Shown here in pieces: positions 1-12,828 of a DNA stretch of 64,000 nt. A program made the position numbers and the translations under genes. The notes beneath the pieces are model-generated. The model did not search any database. It was not told the DNA's origin and saw only the letters and a list, made by a program, of their open reading frames with translations. This stretch comes from Owenia fusiformis (Eukaryota; Annelida; Polychaeta; Sabellida; Oweniidae). How positions within the stretch are numbered: the first letter of the stretch is position 1; each line of letters opens with the position of its first letter. The stretch spans positions 28,832,005-28,896,004 of the forward strand of contig CAIIXF020000008.1 of assembly GCA_903813345.2 (NCBI GenBank). Direction: 5' to 3'.

Positions 1-561
1 TTTCATAACTATTGTGTTGTATCAATATTCCCAAAGATAATCTTTGTCATGTTTTACATTCCTTGTAATTATGTTAACAGACATTAATGAAAGTTACAAT
101 AGCAATTTAGCCAGGTCACATATTTTCAATAATATGATTTTTTGTTCATCTTAAAAAGCACAAAGAGAACTTTCACATGGGCAATGGCTCATGTCTTACC
201 AATTTTTCCTTGATGATATCATATCTATGAAAAAAGACCAAAAAAGAATTTAGCATATTTTCCTTTACTTGGGCACATTTTTGGCTCAGTAGCATAGTTT
301 TAGTTTTTGTGATAAGACCGGTTTTCCTATGTTGAGGCTCAATTATTGATAACAGGAAAAATGAAATACTCCAAAAAATGTGATTGTATACCAATCAAGT
401 GTTATTCCTCTTCTTTTTCTGTGTACATATTTTCAGGGATGAATTATATGTTAAACTTACAGACGTTATTGTAGACTTAAAAATAAGATAGCTGTACAAT
501 TTCGAGTATAGGATAATTGAACACTTTTGAAGTTATGACCAAGAGTTGAATGTTGATAGTA

Positions 562-3500
562 CTACTTACTCCATGGTGGATAAACAGCAACTTCACAGAG
601 TGTGAGATATTCAGTATATTGAAGCTGAACCCTAACGTAGCGCCCGATCAGTCCACTAGGGCAATGGAAAACCTGGCGGCCATTCTTGCAAGGCTCAATT
701 GTACTCATGAAGAAGGTACACAACTCCCAATTCACAGAGTCCGTGCTCGTTTCAATTTTGAAATTTGACAGGCGCTCTATAAATGATAAAACAGTCAATT
801 AAGTAAATATCAAGGGAAATTGGCTTCAAGGGACGCAACTTGATATTTTCCAACAATGTCAGAATGTCGTTATTTTCTGCTGAAACTATATAAATTAATA
901 ATGAACACTACCAGTTCAAAAGATTTGAACCAATACCTCGATCACTTTGTGTGTGTTCTGGAATTAATTGTTTGGAAATAAGACCAAAACTCGCGATTCT
1001 AATTTTGAAGTAAACGTAATAGCGGCCTTTTGAATTCGAATTTTGTAATCACGGCATCTTCATATGTGGCAATCTTCCATGGGAAAACATTATACAAAAA
1101 AGCCGAGTGAAAGGTTTTTATAAAGACATGATACAATAAACCACCCAAAGTCCTGAACTGATTGTCATAAAACATACAACTTCAAAAAAGGTGGACTAAG
1201 GTAAATGCGAACGAACTTGAAATAGTGAGGGATCATCAAGAAATAGTGAGGGATCATCAAGAAATAGTGAGGGATCAGCAAGACAAAACAGAAGATTAAA
1301 CTACCAGAGAACCAAAAATAACTGCCTTAAAATATTGGATATCTAAATTACATAAAGATCCTTATGAAGTTAGATAAATTACTGGTTCTAGAGTTTGTTC
1401 AACAAAAAGGTCCAAAACAGATTGCTGGATTAATAACTCTATGGTTTCAAGCTGTTAAAAACAATATGGGGTCGCACTGTAATACTATTTTCAGATTTTT
1501 TTGGGGTTAACCACATTCGAATCAAACTAAATATGCCCCAAATCATTTTAGACTGAATGTTCTAGGCTAACTAAGATGAAAACTAGTTATCTACTAACTT
1601 TTTTTTTTTTATCTCAATAGCATTGGTTATCATTTAATTTACTCTCCAACATGTACTGTAAAATATTTAGTATGAATGAAACGTCTCATGATCTCGTGGT
1701 CGTGGATTGTGATTATGGTTCTGAAATGGTGGTGGAAGAGTTATTGGACATTATTTATTTACATATTGGATCATAGTTTGGGATATTTGGGATTTGTCCC
1801 CTCTGGTGGACTGTACTCTTGAGATGTTTCATTTTCCTGCTCTGTTGCGTTACACTTTTCAGTCTTTTCCTTTGGCACTTGTGCTTAAACATTTATGAGT
1901 TTTTTACATTATTGATCAATAATAATGATACCTTCGACGAAAGCTTCAGACTTCCTGTTAAACAACTCGACAGATCCAATGGGATATTCCATCTGTAGGT
2001 CAACCATCCACCAGGGCATGGCCTGAGAGCCTGTGTGTGTACACGACCCATGGTCATAGTCACCATCTTCATTACCGTCAACAGCAAGATCAGCATTGGT
2101 CTCCGAAGATTGTGAGGCAGGTTTGCCAAGTGCCAAATTGGGAATCTAAAAATACGTATACTATTCGTTTATGTATATATATTTGTCAATGTACCAATCA
2201 TTGGGTTTGCTATATTCCAGTGAGCTGTGGCAGTTTTATGATTTTTTCACAGATTTCAAGGATCAATAAGTTCCATGATTTGATAATTGCTCAACTGTAC
2301 TCATTAGTATGGTCATATTTATATTTTCATTCTAGACTTCAAGCGTAGCAATAAAGAAATATAATAATTTTTCGAGAAGTGACCAGTGTCACTGGTTAGT
2401 ATCCGGTGACGGTAACGACCGTTATATTCTCTTTCAAAATGGCGGATGGTAAATGCCAATTCTGACATTTTTAGTTTTCATCGAATTAAGTTGTTCCAAT
2501 ATCCAATGATATATTTACCGCTTAGGCCACGGTTTCGTGAATTCTTCGTTCGCTAGCATGCAATTCACATTACCGTACCATAAGCGGTAAAATATATATT
2601 ATTTGATTTTGACATCTACAGATAAAAATGGGAAATTTTTCATACAGTGAAGTCTCTGTGTCAAACAAGCTTGATATCGCCGAAATTACAAGGAAATTTA
2701 TATTCACGGCAAAGTATATAAAGTCGATTATTACTAAACATCGAAATAGACACTTACCGTCCACCATTTTGAAAGAAGGTAACAGCCGATACTACCCAAT
2801 GAGCATTCTGTCGAGTGAAATCATTTTAGAACTACATTGACCAAGCAGAATTTTACAGTCGATTGATATCTTTTTAAAACAAAAACATAAAAATAATTTT
2901 CCACATAAATTCCTTGTGGAATAAAATATATAATACCATACAAATATTTTCAATTTTTTGAGGTGAATACCCGTGCATCCTTAACGAGTGGTATTCCACG
3001 AAGCTCAGAGAAAAGTGGAATATCATCATGCGAAAGTACTACCGAAAATTGAATGAAATCTTTACTTTATTATATAAAATACATGTTAACCAGCCTTGGT
3101 ATTATTAAATCATATTTTTCAATTTGATTTAATTTAATAAACATACCATCACCGGAGCATAACATGTAGCGGAGCACTCCGACCATTCTCATACCAGAAA
3201 GTTGAAAAATCTGACCATTGCCATACCTCAAAAGTCATAATTTGGGGGGGGGGGGGGTTGGCATTCTCATACCAGATCCTAAAATTTGGGTCCATTCCCA
3301 TACCAAATGTCCAAAAAGGTACCCCATGTGAGCCGAGGATCCCCCTCAAGGGTTATACACAGTGAACGTTAACCGGAGCAGATTATTTGATGCAACTGAT
3401 CTCCTCCGGTTGCATTCCCAGCTCTGGCAAATTGGCGAGTAATATTTTTGAATATATAATTTTTAAATTAAACAAAATAGAGACGCGTAAATTAGAAATG

Positions 3501-4233
3501 GCAGAAGTTTTCATTAGTATTAAGATTACGCTTAGATTTCAAGTTGAAAAATAAATTGTGCTACATTCAGCTTGCTTTTTGTCGTGTGATATTAATGTGC
3601 TAGAAATTAACATAACAATTTTTGAAGCGTTTTTAGAAAATTTTGAAACCGCCATTGAATGACGTCATTTGTCTGTCAATTTGACCAATCAGCGACGATG
3701 TCTTCTCAATACACATTCACATTATAGCTGACATATGTTTTCTCTAAACCCTGGGGTTTTCCCCCTCTTAGGATTTACCATTTCAAATATATTATACATA
3801 AGAATAAACTTTCAGGTTGGCATTTGTTAGACTGCTGCTACTGTGAGTAAGTAAATAAATAAATAAATATCCAATTACTAATACGCTCCTTAGTAATTTT
3901 GTATTTTCTAAAAACTTTTACTTTACTAGTAATATGCCAACTCACCTCATTAATTTGGTAGTAAATGTTACCATCTTGGATAGGTAGTGTGTCGCACTGA
4001 GTTTCTAATATATATCCAGCTACTAATGTACATTTCTTTGTTATTTTGTTGTAGTTGAAAGATGTGCATTCACCTTTCTGAACACACTGAACTGCACAAG
4101 AAATACGACTTCTATCCAAAAATATAGATATTTCGCCGGTTGACATTATTTGGTTACTTTCGCAAATTTGTTGAAACGTTTGCGAGCAGTGGCTTAAAAG
4201 AAAGCAGTTCATGAATATCACCAAGGAGTTCAT
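562..4233 (-). CDS. Secreted PAN/apple plus F5/8 type C (fucolectin-like) protein, 3 exons
   Basis: Coding exons on the minus strand: 4233-3946, 2145-1932 and 776-562, giving 717 nt, 238 aa and a TAG stop. Exon 1 has a hydrophobic signal peptide (MNSLVIFMNCFLLSHC) and a PAN/apple domain with the Cys spacing SCAVQC...ECTSFNY...C. It ends at a GTGAGT donor in phase 0. Exon 2 (after ttttag, phase 0) opens the fucolectin-type F5/8C domain: NLALGKPASQSS, AVDGNED, SCTHT, PWWMVDL, FNR. Exon 3 (after tttatag, phase 1) completes it with RLSNFKI, GRYVRVQL and LTLCEVAVY. An in-frame Met at 4269 is an alternative start. A GTAAGT lies just before the stop (569-564), so the protein could instead splice onward. 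The family is secreted and usually binds sugars in innate recognition, but the RxDx4R fucose motif is altered here (NRKSEAFVEER), so sugar binding is uncertain. Confidence 0.8.
1219..1281. repeat. 21-bp tandem repeat, 3 copies
   Basis: The unit gaaatagtgagggatcatca plus one a occurs three times back to back (1219, 1240, 1261). The last copy differs by one base. It is intronic. Confidence 0.9.
1650..1890 (+). repeat. Dispersed repeat, copy 1 (partner at about 52610-52870)
   Basis: The two copies share, in the same order and spacing, stretches such as agtatgaatgaa, ggattgt, atcatagtttgggatatt and a final ttggc-cttgt block. They are diverged, so this is an old interspersed repeat of unknown class. 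Confidence 0.6.
2390..2845. repeat. Imperfect inverted-repeat (MITE-like) segment in intron 1 of the PAN/F5-8C gene
   Basis: The left arm (ggttagtatccggtgacgg ... ctttcaaaatggcggatgg) reappears inverted at the right (ccaccattttgaaagaagg ... ccgatactaccc). Arms are about 75 bp with mismatches. No coding sequence is seen. The rest of intron 1 (2146-3945) holds only AT-rich DNA, a G-run near 3243 and a hairpin repeat at 2960-3054. Confidence 0.5.
2960..3054. repeat. Short hairpin-forming dispersed repeat, copy 1
   Basis: It begins gaggtgaatacccgtgcatc and contains a stem formed by tattccacgaagc and gtggaatatca. A second copy lies at 38163-38270. Confidence 0.6.
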
Positions 4234-4340
4234 TTTTTGAACTAAACTCTTGATTAAAAACTTAATCAATTGTATATCTACTTTTTTTATTCCGTGATAT
4301 ATTTCAATGGAAAAGTATTTTGCTGTCTGTACCCCTTTTC

Positions 4341-4645
4341 ATATGACATAATTTGCCTTTTTCAGTCCCAATTACTTTGCCGTTTTAATCATCACACATA
4401 CCTTTTCAATAACATGTATTTTGCCTTTTTCAACAACTTGTACTTTGACTATTATCAATAACACGTACTATGCTTTTTTAATGGCAAGTACTTTTGTAAT
4501 GGCAAGTTTCATAACACAAACTTTGCCTTTGCAATACCCCTTTTTATGCCATTTCCATATCACGCATCTTGCATTTTTAAAAAACAAATCATTTGGTTTT
4601 CTCAATAACACGTACTTTGCCTTTTCTTTGCCTTTTTCGAGAAGC
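4341..4645. repeat. Degenerate minisatellite upstream of the PAN/F5-8C start codon
   Basis: Irregular repeats of a unit resembling actttgcctttttcaataac occupy this stretch. They begin about 110 bp upstream of the minus-strand ATG at 4233, where the promoter or 5' UTR should be. The copies are too diverged for an exact period. From here to 5640 I see no gene. Confidence 0.5.
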
Positions 4646-5640
4646 AAAGAAAAATATATCAGATATCTTGTCCTAAGACTGCTCAGCAATGTTTCTCTCT
4701 CTGAATTTCTAAATATTATCACACAATTAAATGGTAATTGCTTCTTACTGATATATCGACCTTCTCTAACCAATTTAGGAAATCCATAGAATATTGATTA
4801 CATATTCATAAAGAAAAATAGCAGCGTTTTAAATCTGCCTACCATAAAGCCGGATAGAGATCGTGAACAAAGATAATCAATTTCAGCCATAATGGGGTAA
4901 GAGTTACAAACTCCAAGCTATCTATTTATATAAGAATACCAAAAAACAGATGATCAATCATTAGAGTCAGCAACATCTATCCAAAGTCTGTAATATAGAA
5001 GAAATGAAGTCGGCTCGGTCTTCGACATTTTTTGATGGAAACTCCCAGAATTCGGGATTCTGTAATTCTCTACTTATACGTGGGTGGATTTCCACCTACC
5101 CACCATCATATAGGGTCTGGTTTTAAATTTTGATTTCTCTTGCATGATTATCACGAGAAACCATTAACCCCAGGAAATACAACTCTCAATTTTTGATTTT
5201 TTGAAATTAGCGTCATATTTTGCGAAATATTGGCAATACAACTTGGTCTCACGCCTACCTAGTAACTTTGTTCTAAATTTTTTTGAGCAGGTTAGGGACT
5301 AATAGATGTGAACCACTGACTCCAAATGGTATAATATCATTTGAGCAGCAAACTTTCCAATTTTCAGAAGAAATGTTTTATTTGGCAAATCAGTCTCATT
5401 TGTATAGTCTAATCAAGACTTCTTTTACATTGATTTTATTTCATATAGAGTGCATATGTCTGGAATATGACCATGAGTGTTAAGGAAAGCATACAAGATG
5501 TCTTTGGCGCCAATCTCATAGGATAGGAGCTTTGGAAATTTGAATTCATTCCAAAAAATAGAAAAAATGAAAAGTCTGAACTTATAATGGGCCAAATTCA
5601 TTCTCATTCAGAACACTTAGTACATCACGGTCAATGGCTT

Positions 5641-5780
5641 CAGGGGCGGATCTGGGAACTAACAAGGGGGGAGCAAATTCTAAATCTGATCAAAAAAATT
5701 TGGGCCCCTAAAACCAAAAAGTGGGCCCAAATTTTTGGGGTGGGTGGGCCCCGGGCCCCTGGCCCCCAGATCCGCCGGTG
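5641..5780. mobile_element. MITE, CAGTGGCGGATC-type ends, 5-bp target duplication
   Basis: Ends are CAGGGGCGGATCTGG and CCAGATCCGCCGGTG (inverted). Flanks are the 5-bp direct repeat ggctt (5636-5640 and 5781-5785). The interior is only G/C-rich palindromic ggcccc runs. Relatives lie at 44755-44972, 49109-49253 and, as a fragment, from 35780. Confidence 0.8.
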
Positions 5781-6116
5781 GGCTTCATTCAATGTTCACT
5801 GAACCCAGTAAATGTGATGTATTTAATGCCTAGCTCACACAAGCTCCGATTCATCAGACGGCGCCCGTACGATTCAATATTTTGTTAAAATATGATTGAA
5901 ATTCTGAACAAAATCTCGATCGTAAGGGCTCCGGCCGATGAATCTGAGCTTGTATTCGCGAATGCAATTTACGGCTACAGGGCTATCGGGTTGATTGTAG
6001 TTTGAGGGCAAACTCATTTAAATATGAATAGTGCCTGCCGTGCTTCCCGTTAGCTACCATCTCTCACTTCACACCCAGTCACAGGCCTAAAAAACGGTTA
6101 ATAATCTGCCGGTTTG

Positions 6117-7165
6117 GCCATTTATCTTAAGAGATAGGCCTATTGGCCGATATTTAGGTTTAGATCAGTACAAGACATGTTTGTTTGCCGATTGTGCATC
6201 TCGTGATTATCATCATTTCACTATTCAAAGATGTACATGGGTTCCAACAATGCATTGGTGCGTTCCCAATATTCAGGGATCACAGCGCAGCTCTGCCAAC
6301 GATGCAGCTCACGTTTGCCTTTGGCTTCGGCTACCAACGATGCAGCCCACGTTTGCTGCCAACGATGTAGCTTTCGTGTGCCTTCGGCTTCCGTTCAATG
6401 TGTTGTTGGAGGTAGACTTGCATACTTGTACAGTGGCGTAGCGTGGCAATTTTACTAGGGGACGCAAAATTCCAAAATTGGGATGGGGGGGGGGGGGTTT
6501 ACCCGATACGCATTCATTTCCACTGGATTCGGCACATGAGCAGCCATTATGTACTTAATACGGGGGGGGGGGTCATATGGATTATATAAGAGTATTCACG
6601 AAATTATGAGAGTATAATTTGAAAGAATCATTAATGACATGTCGGGACTAAAATAAACACCTAATTTCTATGGTTGAACCCTGTTCAAAGATACGAAATG
6701 ATAAGGTTGAACAATGGCTTTGCTTATTAAAACTTGAGAAATTTAGAATTTCCAAATATTCAGATAAACATTGGATTGTTCCAGTGGACGCATTTGCGTA
6801 CTTTGCGTAAACGACGCTACGCCACTGTTGTACTCCCCGACCACAAGTACACATATGCAGTTGGTCGCTTCAATTCTCCAATCTAGCTTGTACCCAAGAC
6901 TTCGTCCATCATATCAAGCGACATGTCGCGGGATCACACAAGCTCTCAATCAAGTAATCCAATCAATCAAAAATTCAATCAATCAATCAATCACTCGAAC
7001 ATATATGAATTTGAAATCAAAATAGATAGCTTGGTGAGGTGGATTGCCTTAACAACTGTATATTATTAATGTATAATCAAATGACTTTCTTTCAGGGAAC
7101 CCCAAGCCAAACTTTAGTAAATAAATGTAATATAATTTAATTCCTGTGTTGTTGTGAATCATAAA
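6117..7165 (+). repeat. Duplicated 647-bp block, copy 1 (interrupted by a transposon)
   Basis: With the 397-bp insertion at 6431-6827 and its 5-bp target duplication removed, this block has exactly the length of copy 2 (7369-8015) and differs from it by one base by eye. It contains sub-repeats of an acgatgcagc-cacgtttgc motif and a (aatc)n run. I see no credible coding sequence. Confidence 0.9.
6431..6827. mobile_element. 397-bp MITE, CAGTGGCGTAGC ends, TTGTA target duplication
   Basis: Ends are cagtggcgtagcg and cgctacgccactg (inverted). Both flanks are ttgta (6426-6430 and 6828-6832). Copy 2 of the surrounding duplication carries the empty site at its equivalent position near 7682, which confirms both ends and the 5-bp target duplication. 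It has internal G-runs and no open frame that looks like a transposase. Confidence 0.92.
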
Positions 7166-7368
7166 TGTTTGACTTATACTTTAAGTATGAGTCGGGTTTA
7201 TGATTTACAACAATCTCCACCCCTCAAGGCAAATATCATGTGCAACGAACCGGTTGGCTAATTCTTATGTTATTGTAACACGTAACCATTGCTTGATTCA
7301 TTTTAAGGTGCGCTTTGCGATAACAAGTTATCCGCCATCCACCCCACCACTCACCAATTCTTCTGAAC

Positions 7369-8015
7369 GCCATTTATCTTAAGAGATAGGCCTATTGGCC
7401 GATATTTAGGTTTAGATCAGTACAAGACATGTTTGTTTGCCGATTGTGCATCTCGTGATTATCATCATTTCACTATTCAAAGATGTACATGGGTTCCAAC
7501 AATGCATTGGTGCGTTCCCAATATTCAGGGATCACAGCGCAGCTCTGCCAACGATGCAGCTCACGTTTGCCTTTGGCTTCGGCTGCCAACGATGCAGCCC
7601 ACGTTTGCTGCCAACGATGTAGCTTTCGTGTGCCTTCGGCTTCCGTTCAATGTGTTGTTGGAGGTAGACTTGCATACTTGTACTCCCCGACCACAAGTAC
7701 ACATATGCAGTTGGTCGCTTCAATTCTCCAATCTAGCTTGTACCCAAGACTTCGTCCATCATATCAAGCGACATGTCGCGGGATCACACAAGCTCTCAAT
7801 CAAGTAATCCAATCAATCAAAAATTCAATCAATCAATCAATCACTCGAACATATATGAATTTGAAATCAAAATAGATAGCTTGGTGAGGTGGATTGCCTT
7901 AACAACTGTATATTATTAATGTATAATCAAATGACTTTCTTTCAGGGAACCCCAAGCCAAACTTTAGTAAATAAATGTAATATAATTTAATTCCTGTGTT
8001 GTTGTGAATCATAAA
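7369..8015 (+). repeat. Duplicated 647-bp block, copy 2 (empty site)
   Basis: A direct repeat of 6117-7165 without the MITE, separated from it by a 203-bp unique spacer (7166-7368). One mismatch was seen (a/g in ggct[a/g]ccaacg). Confidence 0.9.
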
Positions 8016-10321
8016 CTGCCTATTTAGCAGCATGTAACAATGACCTATGTTCATTGTCAATTGTCGACCGAGTGGCTTTATTAAAATCGATCGTTTCATT
8101 GGCATAAAAGTCATATGATCAATGATCGCTGTTCACAACTTCAAAATGACGAGTTAATTTAGTTCTGTAATCAGGTCATGATGACCTTCTAGACTAAAGG
8201 ACGCGTTATATTTCCCGACCACAGTCAGATTGAGCCCGTTTTAGGACTGGCAAGAACGGGTAAGAACTAGTTTGGTGTGATAGGGGGATAAGGTCGGTCA
8301 ATGGTGTCTCACTCTTGTATCTAACCTTATCCGTAGTGGATAACTAGCATCACGTGAAAATTAATTAATATAAGCAGCTTACTCATAATGCTTTATAGAG
8401 GCCAGGATAGAAACAAAAACAATTACCCTCATTCCGCATGCCTGCTTATTTTGTATAAGTAAGTTTCTTTTTTTCTTTGGCCGTGTTTTCGTATGATTTT
8501 CGTATAATTTCGTTTGACTGCTATTAGGACATCATAAAATATCCAAAATTTCATCAAGTACTTGAGAGTTGGTGAGTTAACAAGATAAGATATTTCTTTA
8601 TTGTCCCGTATCTCCCTCTGGAGTATTGGTCAATTACAATAAAGAAACATGCATACATAAAACATAACGTATGATATATATGAAACGTATACAAATGGGA
8701 CAATGTTATTTATTTACTTGGCCATGTTGGCATCATAGTCAATGGTATGCCTCCGGAATATGAAGAATCCGTAACACAATACAGTGCAGCAACATTTGAA
8801 CGTATATTTAAGGAGGTCCATATGTCTTGATTCAGTTAAAATATTGTTTGTTGAAAAAACTTTGGGCTTTTGGGTCGAAATATGCCTCTCATTACAAGGG
8901 GTCAAAAACGAAAATATTTTCATTTGAATCTTTACATATTTTATAAGGCTCGAGAAGTTAATGTAGTCATATTTACAATACATTGGATTATCATTTTGTC
9001 AAAATTAATTTAATATAATTATGTATATTATATTATATTTCAATATAATTTCCATAGGTCAATAAGTGTGATTACATAAATGTGCTTATTATTATTTGTT
9101 TTTCAAATATTGGTCAAGCAAATTCAACAAAATTGTATGAATTGTCTAGAAAATTCATAATTTCAAATATATTAGGTTTTTACTATTTCAAAGTATTGTT
9201 TAATTATAAGAGACATATGCAATCAAACGCCTTACATTTCTCTTTCGACGTTACTGCTGCATATCATCACATTTTATGATGGTAAAATATTCTTAGACAT
9301 AACTGCTGGTTATCATCACATTTTTGGTGAAAATCAAAACCACTTTTTCTCAAAGCTTCGTGAATTCTGAGCAATATCTAACTAGGGGCAAAATAAGTCA
9401 CAGTAAGTCAATGAAGAGCAATACGTCCTCCTTTATTGATAGTTGACCCCTGACGTATTAAGGGTAAGACCCATTATTAAAAAAACTACAATAATTTTAG
9501 CATATTTCATTCTTATATAAAAACAATTCATTAATACCATTTACATCACCAATATTGCAGAAACAATTCAAAGTGTTGATGTGCTGATTACGTAATTTGT
9601 TTGTATTTCTAAAGAAAATTAAGTCAAATTTATGGTTGAGAAACCCAAAACATACACCCAAAATTAATTTCATAAAAATTTCTGTATGTACTCCAAATTG
9701 TGAAAGGGGGATTTCGTTTTAACTAACATTTTTGACCCCTGCTAATGACACGCATAATTCAGCCCAAAAGCCCGAAGAATATTGAACGACTGTAATAAAA
9801 ACAATACTGGACATGTGTAGGTATCTAATATCAGTTAGGTCAAATATCGCTGGATTATATTGGGTACCAGCTCCTTTATTAGGCCTCCTAGGAATTTCAT
9901 ACCATGGACTATCACCTTTCTTTGGGAACAATCAATTAATAAATCATTTTTTATGTTTCAGTATATTATGAGTGTCTACAGTAATTGTTCAAAGATTCAC
10001 TCCATGGATTCTTAAGTTCATCGTCGTGGATAATAAGTAAATGGCTATAGCTGTTTGTTATTCAATTGTTAACGTAACTTAAGATGATCTTTCCAATGGC
10101 GTATCGCACTAGATACCATATATTATAATATTGAGGTTTTTGCTGTAGCATGGGGGGGGGGGGGGGGGGGGCTGGACTTATTTGCGCCTCGTTGCGCAGC
10201 TCTGTTACTGGATTTTCAACATGCTGATAATGCTTTTACAACACTTTGGTACAAAATTTCAATGAATTTGATTAATCCATTGCTGAGAAAACACCTTTCA
10301 AAAGCGGCTTACATTTTTTAG
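8016..10321. other. Stretch with no recognised gene
   Basis: AT-rich sequence. The open frames are short, contain no known domains and lack good splice contexts. An 18-base G-run lies near 10153. Confidence 0.5.
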
Positions 10322-11418
10322 GACACTCGATATACAATCAATCTCGACAGGATACATCTGATGACAATAACCGGTCATTGCTCAACAGATAAAGGATGGA
10401 TTGGATTGACTGCCAGTAAGTTACATGTTTAAAACTATATTTTGTATTCCATGATCGTTTTCATCGTTTTTAGTGATTTGGGTGGGTTTTAATAATAGAT
10501 ATCTTCGAATTCCAAGTGGTTATAACAGTTAGAGCAACTAAAACCTTGAGAGTCAAGATAGGGCATTGAGCAGAAATTCAAATTCAAAAGTTGGGCATTA
10601 TTATTAAATGCAAAGGCTATTTGCCTTCCAGAAATTAGCATATACCATGCAAAATTATATCCCTGTATGCTTCAACATGAAATCATAACTTTTATGTAAC
10701 CACAGGAGTGGTGACACATTGTTATAGTCTCCAGGATTTTTGTGAATGCCGGTCGGTGGCTGGCGTTCCGCATCGGTAACAAATGGCAGGTGGTGACATT
10801 TTGCATGTCATTCCCTTGTATAGAATTACATTTGTTGTGACTTGATTTTTGAGTGCATTTGTATTTGCGAAATGTTTCTGAGATATTTATCATGTACAGA
10901 TGACACACAAATAGATGTTATTTTTCTTGTGTAGTTCGTTAAGCGTTCAGTTATTTATAATCGTTTGTTATATTTTTTTGAGGTTAAGTTTTATTTCTTT
11001 TGCATAATTTTATATAACAATATTTAACAAACTAGGAAGGCCGTTTATTTCATATAATACATACAATAATAGAAATAGTAAAGTTTTATTAACAAAGTAA
11101 AAACTAATATGTAGTTTTATGCTTAATTTTTAATTTACAAAGAAATGTTTATTATTCTATTTAAAATGGTCAAGTTGAGTGCTAATGAGTAGATTGTTGT
11201 TACGGGACCAGTAAAATAAAAACATATGTAAAGCCTCAAAATCTGATAACTTGACTTTCACTTTATCAACAATAAAACCCTAATCCATGTTATATTTTCG
11301 TATCTACTTCGGATTATTTCTCTATAGGTATTCACATTTAACAAAAGGCACCGATGTCGACATTCTTAAAGCGCTTAACATGGGAACGATAGATCCGTTG
11401 ACAGAGAAGTTCAATTGA
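10322..11418 (+). CDS. Two candidate exons of an unrecognised gene
   Basis: Exon 10322-10415 follows a tttttttag acceptor, is open throughout (DTRYTINLDRIHLMTITG ... GWIGLTA) and ends at A|GTAAGT in phase 1. Exon 11348-11418 follows acaaaag, continues in the matching phase (STDVDILKALNMGTIDPLTE ...) and ends at TGA. Splice phases agree and the composition looks coding, but I recognise no domain and found no upstream exon. It may be the 3' end of a plus-strand gene, or chance. The later stretch to 12405 shows no gene. Confidence 0.3.
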
Positions 11419-12405
11419 AAAGGGTGTATGTTTTTAAACAATAACGTACAACGTGCCATCAGCACTGGTCCACAACATTCGCTTTCAACTAAACCAAGTA
11501 AAATCGGGATTCCAGATAAAAGCTACGGTTGCAAGCAGTGTATTCACTTAGGGAAAGTACACGCTGGGCAAACGGACCTGTTGACCATTCAACTTAGCTG
11601 GTGGCCCGTATCTAAACATGGTGGTCAAAATGACCAACACTTTAAAAAAGTACTTATCCGTCTTAAAAATGACTAATAGGTCATTAGATGTACTAAATGA
11701 ACAGAAAATACTTACTCAAATTGAAGATGATAGTCATTTATATTCGCCATTGATGAAATTAACTTAATTACGTTGATAAACAAATAACAAACAAGAATGA
11801 GTTTTGTTTGGCGATATTACATAATGTTACATAATATATTTCTAAATACTAATTGAAATAAATGATTATACCATGACTAATTGACTAACTACCTAAAGAT
11901 TATATAATAAGTGTATATGTAGTTACGTAATTAAAAAACAACCGCGCACTTGTTCCACTATGAACAGTGCTCCAGAGGCAGTCAAGAACAGAATGAACAT
12001 AGCTCAAATAAATGAGAGTACAATAAAACGGTACATACAATGTTCAAAAGCGCTAATGCAGGCATGAACTGTGATATCTCAAAAATAGTCTTCTAAAAGT
12101 ATCATCCCCGTTTCATCACTGCCAAAAATGTAATTTGATTTAGTAAGTATCATCCAAGTTCAAATCAGAAACCAGTGTATTCAAATTATTCTTGTAACAG
12201 GACAATTCTCGGTTTTGAGATGTTCATCGGCTTATTTCGACTTTATCAATGTCGCCAACAATTTTGATTTGTACATACATGTAGTGTAGAGTTAAATGTG
12301 ATCTTTTGAATATTTAAGATTTATTTATGGTTATATTTTTATTTCTTTCATAAAACAAATATTCCAACCGTCGTTATTAAAGACAGAGGGCTATTGAAAT
12401 AGACA

Positions 12406-12828
12406 AGATGCGAGTAGAAATAATCTTGATTTACGTCATTAAATGTTCAAAATTCAGTCAAAGTGATGTCATATTTGAAATCTACATGTAAAAGTGCATC
12501 TAAAAATATGGTTTCGAAACTTGTTTATCAACTTTGAAATTTTTTTGTTTTGATAATGTGACTTCTTGTTCGGGTTGATTCCCCATAGACCCCATGTTAC
12601 AAAATCACAAAAGTGAAATATCTTTTCTTGTATTGGACAGATAACATTTTCTTTTACTGAACATATTTTAATTTGCATATAACTATTCGATACATAAGGG
12701 TTATATAAAAATTGATCAACTAAAACAGATGAAATTTAAGTTAAAGGGAACTTTCTTCTATACCCGCCATGCTATCTGACCCGAACGAGCCACCTGGTGG
12801 TGAAACTGGTAACTACCTACTCGCATCT
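12406..12828. mobile_element. MITE with AGATGCGAGTAG terminal inverted repeats, copy 1
   Basis: It starts agatgcgagtag and ends ctactcgcatct. A second copy of nearly the same length lies at 57781-58204 and is recognisably similar throughout. No coding sequence. Confidence 0.75.

Larger units (their letters stand above)
777..1931. other. Intron 2 of the PAN/F5-8C gene
   Basis: This intron shows no coding signal. It holds a 21-bp tandem triplet (1219-1281) and a dispersed repeat (about 1650-1890) that recurs near 52.6 kb. Confidence 0.6.

Noticed and set aside
173-394. A fourth exon of the PAN/F5-8C gene at the left edge
   Set aside because: The frame has no F5/8C or PAN signature, and exon 3 already ends the domain with an in-frame stop, although a cryptic donor there leaves a small possibility.
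4421-4789. 122-residue plus-strand open frame upstream of the PAN gene
   Set aside because: It is mostly a translation of the ctttgcctttttc minisatellite and has no domain.
6181-7875. Open frames of 60-130 codons repeated in both copies of the 647-bp block
   Set aside because: Several overlapping frames are open at once, no domain is recognisable, and copy 1 is interrupted by a MITE.
12406-12828. First exon of the synthetase in the open stretch near 12770 (catgctatctgacccgaac)
   Set aside because: The same sequence recurs in the MITE copy at 57781-58204, so it is transposon sequence.
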